A program made the position numbers and the translations under genes. 64,000 nucleotides of DNA from CAYQEC01 sp964416425 (GTDB taxonomy: Bacteria; Actinomycetota; Acidimicrobiia; Spongiisociales; UBA5794): NCBI GenBank assembly GCA_964416425.1, contig CAYQEC010000004.1, positions 62,001 to 126,000 of the forward strand, given 5' to 3'. The notes below the pieces were generated by a model. That model saw only the letters and a program-made list of their open reading frames with translations. It was not told where the DNA came from and ran no database searches. Below, piece by piece: positions 23,457-32,819 of this stretch (within the stretch, counting starts at the first letter, position 1; each line of letters begins with the position of its first letter).

Positions 23457-25466
23457 ATGATCGGCGATCTCTCCAATGGGTTCGGCGATCGGACTCGAGC
23501 GCAGGTCTCCCTCGACTCCATCGCGCACCCCACGTGGCTCCTCGGCACCGACGGGTCGGTTCTCGACTTGAACGAGGCGGCGCGCCTCGGCGGTGACCTG
23601 GAACGTTCCCGGGTGCTGGGCCACCCCTTCTGGGACGTGCCGTGGTGGCCGGGCCGCGCCGTGGACATGAACCTGGTGCGGGAGGGATTCGAGGCGGCCG
23701 TCGCCGATGGTGACGCCCGCTTCCGGGTCGAAGAAACGCCCGGGGACGGCGGGCCGGCAGTCGACGTGACCTTCAGCCGCATCGCCTCCGGCGCGGGTGG
23801 CGAGGCGGGGACCGTCGTCGCCCAGGCCCACCCGCTCGGAGATCCCGGTGCCGGCGGAAGGTCGTCACGCCACACCGGACTGCGCCGGCTGGCTGCCGGG
23901 CTCGCCGCCGCGGCCACCGTCGACGAGGTGAGCGCCGCCATCGCCGATCTCACCGCCCCGGCGGTCGGGGCATGTTTCTCCCTGGTGGCATACGTCGAGT
24001 CGGGCCGGAAAGCACCACACCCGGCCCATCTCCCGGGCCGGCCGGAGGGCGCCACGCCGCTTTCCCCCAAATTGACTCCCGCCATCACCACCGCCGTGGA
24101 TACCGGCATCTCGGTCGTGATCGACGACCCCGATGTGCTGGCGGCGGTACCGGCGGCCCCCTTCGGTGGTGCCGATGCCGTGGCCCCGGCCCGCATCACC
24201 ATCCATCCGATGCCGGCTGCGTCCGACCATCCCGGCGTGGCGGTCGTACTGGGCTGGCCGACATCGTCGGTGACCATCGCCGCCGACGACGATGCCGGCG
24301 ACGTGCTGGCGCTCTGCGGCGCGGCCCTGCTCAGGGCGCGGGCGACGAGGCGGGCCGAGGAGCTCGCCACCGTCATGGAGGCCCTCATCCGCGAGGCGCC
24401 GATCGGGATCGCGTACTTCGACACCGAGCTGCGGTTCGTGCACCTCAACGAGCGCCTCGCCGCCATGAGCCGGAAGCCGATCGAGGACCACCTCGGCCGC
24501 ACGATCCGGGAGATCGCCCCCGATCTCGCCAGCACCGTCGAGTCGATCATGCGACACGTCGTCGCCACCGGCCGGCCCACGGACAAGCTCGAGATCCATG
24601 GAGCGGCCCCCGGAGATCCCGACGAGCCTGCCATCTGGGAATCGGCGTTCATCCCGGTGCCCGACCGGGATGGGAACGTCATCGGGGTTGCGGCCATCGT
24701 CGAGGACATCACGGAACGCCGCCGCACCCGCGAGGAGCTGGAACGTCTCTACGACCGGGAACGGGAGGTGGCCAACCGGCTGCAGCAGGGCATGCTCCCT
24801 TCCCATCTCCCGGTGCCGGACGGCTACGAACTCGCAACCCGGTATGTGGCCGGGACCGGAGGGCTCCGCATCGGCGGCGACTGGTACGACCTCATCGAGC
24901 TCGGCCCCGACCGTTACGGCCTCGTGATCGGCGACGTCGTCGGGCACGGCCTCGACGCCGCTCTCACGATGACCACGATCCACCACGCCCTCGCCGGGCT
25001 GTGCCACGCCATCGCCAAGCCGGGACCGCTGCTGGACCGGCTCGACGAGTTCCTCACCCACGACGGCGACCAGCTCGTCGCCACCCTCTTCTACGGCTTG
25101 CTGGAGCCCTCGACCGGCCGGCTCACGTTCAGCTCCGCCGGCCATCCCCCCGCCCTGCTCGTCACCGGCGCCGGGGCCACCACCACGCTGACGGCCGGGC
25201 GGGGAGTTCCACTGGGCATCACGGGGGCGCCACGCCACGACGCGGCCACGATGCTCGCTCCCGGTGACACCCTGCTGCTCTACACCGACGGCATCTTCGA
25301 GCGGCGTGGCGAGCCGTTCAACGTCGGGCTGGAACGGCTCGTGCAGGCCGCATCCCGCCACTTCGACGACCTCAACGATCTCGCCGGTTCCATCCTCGAA
25401 GAGGTGCCGGACGCCCGCCACAGCGACGACATCGCGTTGATGGCGCTGCGGCGCCGATCCGACTAG
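23457..25466 (+). CDS. RsbU-like PP2C serine phosphatase with PAS/GAF-type sensor domains
   Basis: 669-residue cytoplasmic protein. An N-terminal PAS-like domain (about 10-120) is followed by a GAF-like region (about 135-300). A second PAS domain (about 310-430) has EAPIGIAYFDTELRFVHLNE and an EDITERR exit. A short coiled coil leads to the SpoIIE/PP2C phosphatase (about 450-668). Metal-binding motifs are GGDWYD, GDVVGHG, LLLYTDG and HSDDIA. It should dephosphorylate the STAS protein in response to a sensed signal and so activate the sigma factor. It is divergent from the STAS-sigma operon, completing the module. Confidence 0.9.
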   Translation: MIGDLSNGFGDRTRAQVSLDSIAHPTWLLGTDGSVLDLNEAARLGGDLERSRVLGHPFWDVPWWPGRAVDMNLVREGFEAAVADGDARFRVEETPGDGGPAVDVTFSRIASGAGGEAGTVVAQAHPLGDPGAGGRSSRHTGLRRLAAGLAAAATVDEVSAAIADLTAPAVGACFSLVAYVESGRKAPHPAHLPGRPEGATPLSPKLTPAITTAVDTGISVVIDDPDVLAAVPAAPFGGADAVAPARITIHPMPAASDHPGVAVVLGWPTSSVTIAADDDAGDVLALCGAALLRARATRRAEELATVMEALIREAPIGIAYFDTELRFVHLNERLAAMSRKPIEDHLGRTIREIAPDLASTVESIMRHVVATGRPTDKLEIHGAAPGDPDEPAIWESAFIPVPDRDGNVIGVAAIVEDITERRRTREELERLYDREREVANRLQQGMLPSHLPVPDGYELATRYVAGTGGLRIGGDWYDLIELGPDRYGLVIGDVVGHGLDAALTMTTIHHALAGLCHAIAKPGPLLDRLDEFLTHDGDQLVATLFYGLLEPSTGRLTFSSAGHPPALLVTGAGATTTLTAGRGVPLGITGAPRHDAATMLAPGDTLLLYTDGIFERRGEPFNVGLERLVQAASRHFDDLNDLAGSILEEVPDARHSDDIALMALRRRSD

Positions 25467-25485
25467 CGGTCCCGGGACGGATCCC

Positions 25486-25968
25486 TCATTCCGCCACGAT
25501 CGACGGAGCGGACACACCAGCGAGGGCGATGTCCCGCAGCCGGCCGTTGAGCAGACCGTATTCCCGTTCTACGTCGCCCCGGAGATGATCGAGCCGCGCT
25601 GCGACCCGGACCGGGGGTTGGGACAGGAGGGTGCGCTCGAGGGCAATGCGGAGCCGACGATTGCTGCGCAAGCACGCCGCCAGCGAGGCGATCTCGTTCG
25701 CCATCCGGTCGTCGCGGCGCAGGCTCTTGAGCGTGTCGGGCTCGGGCGGCACCTCATCCGGCTCGGGAAAGGGTGCATGCCGGGTCAGCTCGGCGACGTC
25801 GGCCCGGCGCCGCACCGCCAGCTTCCGCAGCCGCGCGCCCAGTTTCGGGTCGCCGGCTCGGCGGGCCGCCCGGCGCAGGCTGACCCGGTAGCGGGCGAGC
25901 GCCAGAATCACCTTGCTCGCCTGCCGGGACCAGCCCGCCTGTTGTTCGTTCGCCTCGGTGGATGCCAT
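25486..25968 (-). CDS. Helical protein of unknown function
   Basis: 160 residues, nearly all predicted helix, rich in Arg, Ala and Leu, with no membrane segment or cysteines. The length and pairing of helices loosely suggest a ferritin-like or DUF2383-like bundle, but no diagnostic metal-binding residues are seen. ATG 25968 follows a GGGAGGGAG purine stretch; the frame is open upstream to 26031. A weak SigB-like match (GTTT at 26023-26020, 17 bases, AGGTAG at 26002-25997) lies directly upstream. Its 3' end faces the phosphatase gene. Confidence 0.6.
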   Translation of the reverse strand: MASTEANEQQAGWSRQASKVILALARYRVSLRRAARRAGDPKLGARLRKLAVRRRADVAELTRHAPFPEPDEVPPEPDTLKSLRRDDRMANEIASLAACLRSNRRLRIALERTLLSQPPVRVAARLDHLRGDVEREYGLLNGRLRDIALAGVSAPSIVAE

Positions 25969-26221
25969 GTCTCGACTCCCTCCCTTCCCACCGTGTCTAC
26001 CTGATTCCCGGCGTCGCCGAAACCTGCCCATCGCGGCAGGACGGCGACGACGTCGGGCCGGGTCGAGATTGGGGCCCCGTAAGCGTACCCCGCCGCGTCA
26101 ATTCATATGTGGTCGGAGCAGGAAACGCCGTCAGGCACGATCGTGATTCGAAGTCGACATGTTGCCGGTCCGTGCGAGGCGCAGCCGCCGGGCATGACGA
26201 ACCCGGCTTGACACAACCTGA

Positions 26222-26350
26222 GTCGACCCGCGAGCCGAGGTGACGGACGCCGCCGTGTTGGAGGTGGACGGCACCGTGAGCATCATCCCCCGCGCCGGCA
26301 CGGAGGTCCGAACCAGACGGCGTATCCGCCAAACACGGCATCAGCAGTGA
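26222..26350 (+). pseudogene. C-terminal relic of a DUF421 protein
   Basis: Within the 536-base gap 25969-26504, one frame reads VDPRAEVTDAAVLEVDGTVS and then IIPR. This matches the C-terminal AVLE-DG-ISVI signature of DUF421 (YetF/YcaP-type) membrane proteins. A stop codon directly precedes it, and no membrane domain is left. The rest of the gap shows only a short inverted repeat (GGAGACC/GGTCTCC, 26421-26439) and possible promoter sequence for the next gene. Confidence 0.45.
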
Positions 26351-26504
26351 GCGGGACCGAACCCGACGGATCGTGACCGCAACCCCTCGGCGAAACACCC
26401 AAACCAGTTGTCGGCGGTGCGGGAGACCGCGATGGTCTCCGCTTGAGACGTAGTCTTCCGGCGAGTCGCGGCGGTTCGTCGGGTATCCGAAGGAAAGGAC
26501 TGAG

Positions 26505-26987
26505 ATGAGCAGGGAAACCACCCACTTCCACAGTGCGGCCGCCCATCTGCACGGAGCGTTCGGAGCCGACGGCTTCGGCCGCAGGGCCGAGGGCTTCGCC
26601 CGGTTCTTCGGAACCCCCAAATTCCTCGTCGGCCAGACCATGCTCGTTGCCGTCTGGATCGCCCTCAACGCCGCCGCCGTGTCGCTGCGCTGGGATCCCT
26701 ATCCGTTCATCCTGCTCAACCTCATGTTCTCGCTACAGGCAGCCTATGCCGCGCCGCTCATCCTGCTGGCGCAGACCCGCCAGGCCGACCGGGACAAGGC
26801 CCTCTCCGAAGCGGACGCCGCCCATCGCGAGGCACTGGCGGCGGCCGCCATTCAGCGTCAGGAGATCGCCGGACAGCAGACCGATCGCCTTGGTGAGCTC
26901 ATCGAGCTGAATACCCGGCTCACGGAGCAGGTCGAGCGCCTGACCTCCGAGATCCACGCCCGGGTGGTGCCGACGCCGACCGGCTAG
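26505..26987 (+). CDS. DUF1003 family membrane protein
   Basis: 160 residues. Two transmembrane helices (about 45-64 and 70-92) flank WDPYPFILLNLMFSLQAAYA, the DUF1003 signature. AQTRQADRDK and a long charged coiled-coil tail (about 95-155) follow. The family function is unknown. GAAGGAAAGG lies about 8 bases before ATG 26505. A GGGTAT sequence at 26478 resembles a SigB -10 element but lacks a GTTT partner. Confidence 0.85.
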   Translation: MSRETTHFHSAAAHLHGAFGADGFGRRAEGFARFFGTPKFLVGQTMLVAVWIALNAAAVSLRWDPYPFILLNLMFSLQAAYAAPLILLAQTRQADRDKALSEADAAHREALAAAAIQRQEIAGQQTDRLGELIELNTRLTEQVERLTSEIHARVVPTPTG

Positions 26988-27198
26988 GAGCGGTCCCCTC
27001 CACCATGCCCGCCGCACGGCGACGAAGGAGCGGGAAGAACGGAGCCGGCCATACCGTTGAATCGCGGTCTTCGTCAGCCGCGTTGCCGCCCTGACGGCCC
27101 CGCCGGCGGCATCACCGGACGCCTAGACTCTCCCGTCGCGTCAGCACGGCACAGGCCGGACGACGCCATACCCCGGCATCGAACCGTGGAGGGCAGCG

Positions 27199-27846
27199 AT
27201 GCGAATCGAACTCGGTGCCCCCGTCGACTGCAGGGACGGCGAGGGCGGCGATGTCGCCGATGTGGTCATCGACCCTCGCACGAGAACCGTGACGCACCTC
27301 GTCGTCGCGCCACACCACCGCCATTCCCTCGCCCGGCTCGTACCTATCGACGACATCGACCCGGACCCCGACTGGCATCGCCTGACATTGCGGTGCTCGG
27401 TAGCCGAGCTTCGGCGGTACCCCTTCGTGGAAGAGCAGGCATTCGTACGGCTCAGCGAGCCGATCGACCTCGAGGAGGGTTGGGACGTCGGCATCGAGCA
27501 TGTTCTGGCACTCCCCTACATGTCGGCGGAATGCGACTCGACGGGTGCCAACGACGGCGCCGTCATCGCCTTCGACCGTATCCCAAAAGACGAGGTCGAG
27601 ATCCGGCGGTCCAGCAACGTGACCTCCTCGGACGGACACCATCTCGGTGACGTCGACGGCTTCGTCCTCGACGACGAAGACCACGTCACACATGTCGTGC
27701 TCCAGCATGGGCACTTGTGGGGAAAGAGGGACGTCGCGATCCCGATCGGCCTCGTGGCGCGGACCCGCAACGACAACGTGCTCCTCAGCGTGACGCGCCA
27801 GGATGTGGGCCGGCTTCCGGAGATTCGGGTCCGGCGTCCGCGGTGA
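27199..27846 (+). CDS. Tandem PRC-barrel-like protein
   Basis: 215 residues made of two related halves (about 1-80 and 125-205). Each has a GxxVGDVxxFVxDD-like strand pattern: GGDVADVVIDPRTRTVTHLV and HHLGDVDGFVLDDEDHVTHV. This is typical of PRC-barrel domains in actinobacterial stress proteins. It has no membrane helix or signal peptide. GGAGGGCAGCG precedes ATG 27199. It is followed closely by the PAP2-fusion gene on the same strand. Confidence 0.75.
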   Translation: MRIELGAPVDCRDGEGGDVADVVIDPRTRTVTHLVVAPHHRHSLARLVPIDDIDPDPDWHRLTLRCSVAELRRYPFVEEQAFVRLSEPIDLEEGWDVGIEHVLALPYMSAECDSTGANDGAVIAFDRIPKDEVEIRRSSNVTSSDGHHLGDVDGFVLDDEDHVTHVVLQHGHLWGKRDVAIPIGLVARTRNDNVLLSVTRQDVGRLPEIRVRRPR

Positions 27847-27955
27847 CGGCCTGTCCCACCCCGTGGTACAGAGCCGCCTCAGGTGCCGGAGGGCGGCATC
27901 GTACCGAGCCGCCGCCACGTCCGACGTGGCGACGGGCACGTCTGCCGGCACGCTG

Positions 27956-30337
27956 ATGACCAACCTCCTTCACCGGCACCATGGAGAGTCCCCGATCGTG
28001 CTCGAGCGGGACGCCTCGCGCCGCCATCCTGCGGATCTGGCACGCGTTCTCGTCGGCGGGCTCGGATTCGCGGTGGTGCTACTCATCGTCTCCCGCGACA
28101 CGGTGTCGGTCTTCGAGCGCGACCTCTTCCGGCTCGTCAACGACCTCCCCGCCATCATCGAGCCACCGCTGGCGATCCTCATGCAGGCCGGAAACATCGT
28201 GTTCGCGGCGGTGGTCGTGCTCGTTGCCCTGCTGGCGCGCCGGCGTCCGGCGGCGCGGGACCTGGCCTTGGGCGCCGGGCTTGCGTGGCTGGGTGCCAAG
28301 GGCTTCAAACTGCTCGTCGGACGGGCACGACCCGGGGACGTCCTCGCCGGCGTCGTGCTGCGTGGCAGCCATCCCGGAGTCGGCTTCCCCTCCGGCCACG
28401 TCGCGGTCGCCGCCGCCCTCGCCACCGCTCTCAGCCCCTACGTTTCGCGACCCATACGGCGTGCGATGTGGGGGACAGTCTTCGTCGTCGCCGTCGGACG
28501 CATGTATGTCGGCGCCCATCTCCCCCTCGACGTCACGGGCGGCTGGCTCCTCGGCTGGGTCGCCGGCTCCGCGGTCCACGTTGCGTTCGGCTCGCCGAGC
28601 TGGGTGGTCGCCAGGTCGAAGATCATCAGTGCTCTCCAGGGGATCGGCCTGTCCCCGGCGCTCGTCACGCAGCCTCAGCTCGATGCCCGTGGTTCGACTC
28701 CGTTCGCCGTCGAGGACGCCACGGGTCGCCACTTCTTCGTGAAGGCACTGAGCAGCGACCAGCGGGATGCCGACTGGCTGTTCAAGGCGACGAGGTTCCT
28801 CCTGTTCCGCAACCTCGAAGACGAATCGCCCTTCGCCACACCCAAACAACAACTCGAGCACGAAGCCTATGTGGCGATGCTGGCACGCCGGGCCGGCGTC
28901 CGTGTCCCGGCGGTGATCGAGGTCGTGTCGCTCGATCGGGCCGACGCCCTTCTCGTGATGGAGTCGGTCACCGGGACCGACGCCGCCACCACGCCCGAGC
29001 GCCTCGACGACGACGTCCTCGATCTCTTGTGGCGCGAAGTAGCCGTGCTCCAGAACAGCCGCATCGCCCACCGTGACCTCCGCGCCGCAAACGTGTTGAT
29101 CGATGCCGAGGCCAAGCCGTGGCTCGTCGACTTCGGGTTCGCCGAGGCGTCCGCATCGAAGCGGCGCTTGGCCGTCGACGTCACCGAGCTGCTCGTGTCG
29201 CTCGCCGTCGTCGTAGGCGTGGATCGCAGCCTGGCTCCCGCCGTCCGCCACGTCGACCCCGACATCCTCCGCCTCTGCCTTCCGCTGCTCCAGCGAGCGG
29301 CACTCTCGGCCGCCACCCGCCGAGCCCTCGGTTCCGGCGGCGATCTGCTCGACGAGCTTGGGGCCCAGCTCAGTCGCTCCGTCGGAATCGACGTTCCTCC
29401 TCCGAAGGAGCCGCTCCTGCGCATCCGGCCCCGCGTCATCCTGCTCGTTCTCGCCGCGGGATTCGCACTGCACATCCTGCTCCCACTCGTCGGCGAGATC
29501 CCGCGGACGGTCACGGCACTGCAGCAGGTACACGTGGACTGGCTGGCGATCGTGCTCCTCGCCTCCGCTCTCACCTATGCCGGGGCCGCCCTCAGCCTCG
29601 TGGCGGCCTGCCCCGTGGACCTGCCGTATCTACGGACGCTGGGCGTCGCAGCTGCCTCCTCGTTCACCAACCGGCTCGCCCCGTCCGGACTGGGCCGTGT
29701 CGGGCTCGACGTACGCTACGTTGAACGCCACGGCACTTCCCGATCCGTCGCCGTCGCCACCGAGACCATGAACGCCCTGGGCAGCGCCGTCGTCCACGGG
29801 ACGGCGCTCGTCGTGGCCGGCCTCCTCTTCGGGGGGACCGTGCTCGGTCGGCTGCACCTGCCGAGTGAGGTCGTTGTTGTCGTCGTGGCCCTGGCCATAC
29901 TGCTGAGCGCCGGCGTTCTCCTCGTCGTCGGGCCGTGGCGCCGGATCGTCATGCGCAGCCTCACCGAGGCCTGGGCCGCCTTCCGGACCGTGGCCCGCCG
30001 TCCCACCAAACTCGTCCGACTCCTCGGCGGGGCCGTGGTGCTGAACACCGGCTACATCCTCGCCCTCGAGGCATCGCTGGAGGCGGTAGGTGTCACGGCC
30101 GGCGCCGGCATGGTGACGTTGGTGTATCTGGGCGGCGCCGCCGTCGCCTCGGCGAGCCCCACACCAGGAGGTCTCGGTGCCGCAGAGGCTGCCTACATCG
30201 CCGGACTCACCGCCGCAGGAGTGGAGACCAGCCTCGCCGTCGCCGCCGTGCTGGTGTTTCGCTTCTTCACGTTCTGGCTGCCGACACTGCCCGGGTGGTT
30301 CGCGTTCCGGTGGCTGCGCCGCCACGAGTACGTGTAG
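27956..30337 (+). CDS. PAP2 phosphatase - kinase-like - LPG synthase-like membrane triple fusion
   Basis: 793 residues in three parts. Residues about 20-205 are a PAP2 lipid phosphatase with KLLVGRARPG, PSGHVA and GRMYVGAHLPLDVTGG motifs. Residues about 215-470 resemble an ABC1/RIO-type kinase with HRDLRAANVLID as catalytic loop and LVDFGFAE in place of DFG. Residues about 480-790 are a multi-helix LPG_synthase_TM/UPF0104 domain. It may dephosphorylate and move lipid-linked substrates in the membrane; this is inference. The start is uncertain because no ribosome site precedes ATG 27956 and the frame is open further upstream. Confidence 0.8.
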   Translation: MTNLLHRHHGESPIVLERDASRRHPADLARVLVGGLGFAVVLLIVSRDTVSVFERDLFRLVNDLPAIIEPPLAILMQAGNIVFAAVVVLVALLARRRPAARDLALGAGLAWLGAKGFKLLVGRARPGDVLAGVVLRGSHPGVGFPSGHVAVAAALATALSPYVSRPIRRAMWGTVFVVAVGRMYVGAHLPLDVTGGWLLGWVAGSAVHVAFGSPSWVVARSKIISALQGIGLSPALVTQPQLDARGSTPFAVEDATGRHFFVKALSSDQRDADWLFKATRFLLFRNLEDESPFATPKQQLEHEAYVAMLARRAGVRVPAVIEVVSLDRADALLVMESVTGTDAATTPERLDDDVLDLLWREVAVLQNSRIAHRDLRAANVLIDAEAKPWLVDFGFAEASASKRRLAVDVTELLVSLAVVVGVDRSLAPAVRHVDPDILRLCLPLLQRAALSAATRRALGSGGDLLDELGAQLSRSVGIDVPPPKEPLLRIRPRVILLVLAAGFALHILLPLVGEIPRTVTALQQVHVDWLAIVLLASALTYAGAALSLVAACPVDLPYLRTLGVAAASSFTNRLAPSGLGRVGLDVRYVERHGTSRSVAVATETMNALGSAVVHGTALVVAGLLFGGTVLGRLHLPSEVVVVVVALAILLSAGVLLVVGPWRRIVMRSLTEAWAAFRTVARRPTKLVRLLGGAVVLNTGYILALEASLEAVGVTAGAGMVTLVYLGGAAVASASPTPGGLGAAEAAYIAGLTAAGVETSLAVAAVLVFRFFTFWLPTLPGWFAFRWLRRHEYV

Positions 30338-30367
30338 CGGAACGACCCCGGCGGTCACGAAGGCCGA

Positions 30368-31403
30368 TCAGTGGCGGTTGATCGTGACTGTGACGTCGGG
30401 TCCCAGCTCGTCGATCAGATCCTGCTCGAAGGAGGAAGCCGGGGGGACGGCGCCTTCGCCCGAAAGGTCGACGGTGACGCGACTGCCGTCGACGGCGATG
30501 TGATCGACAACGACACCCGACTGAAGGCCGAGGGTGGCGATGACCTGGCGGTCGACGGCGGACGTCAAGCTGGTGTCGTCGAGGACACGGAGGTAGGTGT
30601 TGGTCAGCGGTATGGCCACCAGAACGGCAGCCGCCAGCGCCGCGGCGAGGCCGGCGATCGGCTTCCATCCGGAGCGGCGCAGACGGGGAAACGGCGCGTA
30701 GCCGGTGATCAGCAGAACCGCGGTGGCGGCAAGCACCATCCCAATCAGATTGGCGCTGAACAGAACGACTGCTCCCTTGGCGAGGGTGAGGCGGTGTTCC
30801 TCCAGCATCAGACCGACGGCGGCCAACGGTGGGACGAGGGCGACCGCGATGGCGACTCCGGTGAGGGTCGAGGCCAACTCGTTGCGGGTCTTCGCATATG
30901 CGCCGGCGGCACCGGCGAGAAGCGCCACCCCGAGATCACGCAGGTCGGGGCTGGTGCGGGCGAGTATCTGCCCGGTCGGAGTCGCCCTGGGAAGCAGGAC
31001 ACCGATCAAGAAGGCGATCCCGATCACCAGGATGGCCCCGGCGACGGCGACGAGGAACACCCGCAGCGTTTCCCGAGGCCAGGCCAGCGCGATGGCACCA
31101 CCGAGCGCCGTGATCGGCTCCGCGAGTGGGGCGATCACCATGGCGCCGATCACCGTTGCCGCCGAGTCCTGGGAGAGACCGAAGGTGGCGATGCCGGCGG
31201 ACAGGCCGAGCATGATCACGAACGGCGAACCATCTCGGGTCGCTGTCGAATACGACTTCGCGGAGGACCCGCGACCGGTCGCTACGACTGATTCGACGCC
31301 GCAGCAGCCACCCTGGATGAGCCGCGTCGGGTGCCTGGGCGGCGATCTCGTCGATCGCTTGTGTGATAGACCGGCGATGATTTCTTTCGAGCAAGGCTTG
31401 CAC
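30368..31403 (-). CDS. DUF389 membrane protein gene with apparent single-base frameshift
   Basis: The downstream part (30368 to about 31219) encodes a clean DUF389 core: MLGLSAGIATFGL, DSAATVIGAMVIAPL, several further helices and a C-terminal beta region. The normal N-terminus is in another frame, from GTG 31403 (QALLERNHRRSITQAIDEIA to DPRWFAV). Skipping one base near 31220 joins them as WFAV-VIMLGLSAG, and the total length is one base over a multiple of three. It is either a mutation, a sequence error or a broken gene. If not, GTG 31219 could start a shortened protein. A weak SigB-like match (GTTG 31528-31525, N17, GGGTAC 31507-31502) lies upstream. Confidence 0.6.
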
Positions 31404-31640
31404 CCTACCGTCTCACTGCTCCCACGGCGCCCCGCCCACACGGCCCGCAAGTCCTGAAGGCCCGGGGAGGAACGCGGCGACCCATCCACGGGCATATTGG
31501 TGTACCCTGGGGGCATCGGCGGTGCAACCGCCACTCACCCTTGCACGCAGAGCCTCCGACCTGGCATTCCGGTCTCCCTGCCTGGACGAGTGATCGCCAC
31601 CGTCCACCACCCAGGTGGGCCGCCATCCTCGGAGGATCAA

Positions 31641-32819
31641 ATGCAATTCGACGTGCACGGCACTTCTATCGGCTTTGTCAGTACGTATCCGCCCACCGTC
31701 TGCGGCCTGGCAACCTACACGGCCTCGCTCCTCGGCGCCGTCGCCTCCGATCGCGGCTCCCGTTCTGGGCTCGGGGTGGTCGGCCTCGAGGCCGGATCCG
31801 CAGGATCCGCCTCTCGGGACGTGGTGTTCCATCACCGGGTGGGCAACGCCGCTTCACTCGAGATGGCGACGCGGGTGCTGAACACGTACGACACCGTTTC
31901 GCTCCAGCACGAGTTCGGCATCTTTGGCGGAGAAGACGGCGACGAGGTGCTCGATCTCGTTGCCGGGCTCACCGTACCCACGGCCGTGACCTTCCACACG
32001 CTGCTTCAACGCCCCACCCGGCATCAGAGGATGATCATCGATCGTCTCGCCGCACACGCAGCCCGCATGATGGTCATGAGCCAGACGGGGGCACGCCGGC
32101 TGGTCGACCAGCACGGCATCGACCCGACACGCATCGAGGTGATCCCCCACGGAGCCGACGCACTCTTCGCAGGCCCCTCGCTGGTGAACGGCGACCGCCC
32201 TCTCGTGCTCACCTGGGGACTGATCGGGCCCGGTAAGGGCCTGGAATGGGCGATCGAAGCCTTCGCCGATCTGGCCCGCCTGGATCCGCAACCTCGGTAC
32301 CTGATCGCCGGTGCCACCCACCCGCTGATACGTGAGGCCGCGGGTGAGTCCTATCGGCAGGAACTCGTCTCGCTCGTCCATCGTCTCGGATTGGACGACA
32401 TGGTCGAGTTCGACGACCGGTACCTCAGCCGGCAGGCGCTCGCCCACATGGTGCGCAAAGCCGACCTGGTCGTCCTCCCGTATGCGTCAGTCGAGCAGGT
32501 GACCTCGGGTGTCCTGGTGGAGGCGATCGCCGCCGCCAAGCCCGTGATCGCCACGCGGTTCCCCCACGCCGTCGAGCTGCTCTCGGGAGGAGCCGGCATC
32601 ACCGTGCCCCACGGCGACCCGGCAGCGCTCAGCGCCGCCCTCCGACGTCTGCTGGCCGATCGCCGCCTCACGTCGCAGATGGCCCAAGCAGCCGGGCGCC
32701 TGGCCGACGGATGGTTTTGGCCGACCATCGGACGGCGTTTCGACGCCATGATGGCCGGCATCGCCGAACCCGACCGATTCACACGATCGATACCGGCGAT
32801 GAGCCGTGTCGCCGGATGA
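31641..32819 (+). CDS. Family 4 glycosyltransferase
   Basis: 392-residue GT-B enzyme. The N-terminal part has FVSTYPPTVCGLATYT and a LQHEFGIFGG acceptor-side motif. The C-terminal Rossmann half has GLIGPGKGLEWAIEAF and the GT4 nucleotide-sugar motif around EQVTSGVLVEAIAAAKPVIAT. GGAGGATCAA directly before ATG 31641 gives a clear start. It is the first gene of a three-gene glycan cluster with 14-base and 1-base overlaps downstream. The donor and acceptor are unknown; a mannosyl- or glucosyltransferase acting in the cytoplasm is likely. Confidence 0.85.
   Translation: MQFDVHGTSIGFVSTYPPTVCGLATYTASLLGAVASDRGSRSGLGVVGLEAGSAGSASRDVVFHHRVGNAASLEMATRVLNTYDTVSLQHEFGIFGGEDGDEVLDLVAGLTVPTAVTFHTLLQRPTRHQRMIIDRLAAHAARMMVMSQTGARRLVDQHGIDPTRIEVIPHGADALFAGPSLVNGDRPLVLTWGLIGPGKGLEWAIEAFADLARLDPQPRYLIAGATHPLIREAAGESYRQELVSLVHRLGLDDMVEFDDRYLSRQALAHMVRKADLVVLPYASVEQVTSGVLVEAIAAAKPVIATRFPHAVELLSGGAGITVPHGDPAALSAALRRLLADRRLTSQMAQAAGRLADGWFWPTIGRRFDAMMAGIAEPDRFTRSIPAMSRVAG

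Noticed and set aside
22910..24727. Very long minus-strand frame ending in the STAS gene
   Set aside because: It is antisense to the phosphatase gene and compositionally a GC-rich shadow; GTG 22909 has a ribosome site and gives a normal STAS length.
26421..26439. Inverted repeat GGAGACC-N5-GGTCTCC as a regulatory site
   Set aside because: Seven base pairs in GC-rich DNA is weak evidence, and it does not sit at a convincing promoter.
26478..26483. GGGTAT upstream of the DUF1003 gene as a SigB promoter
   Set aside because: No matching GTTT at the expected distance, so it is only mentioned in the gene entry.
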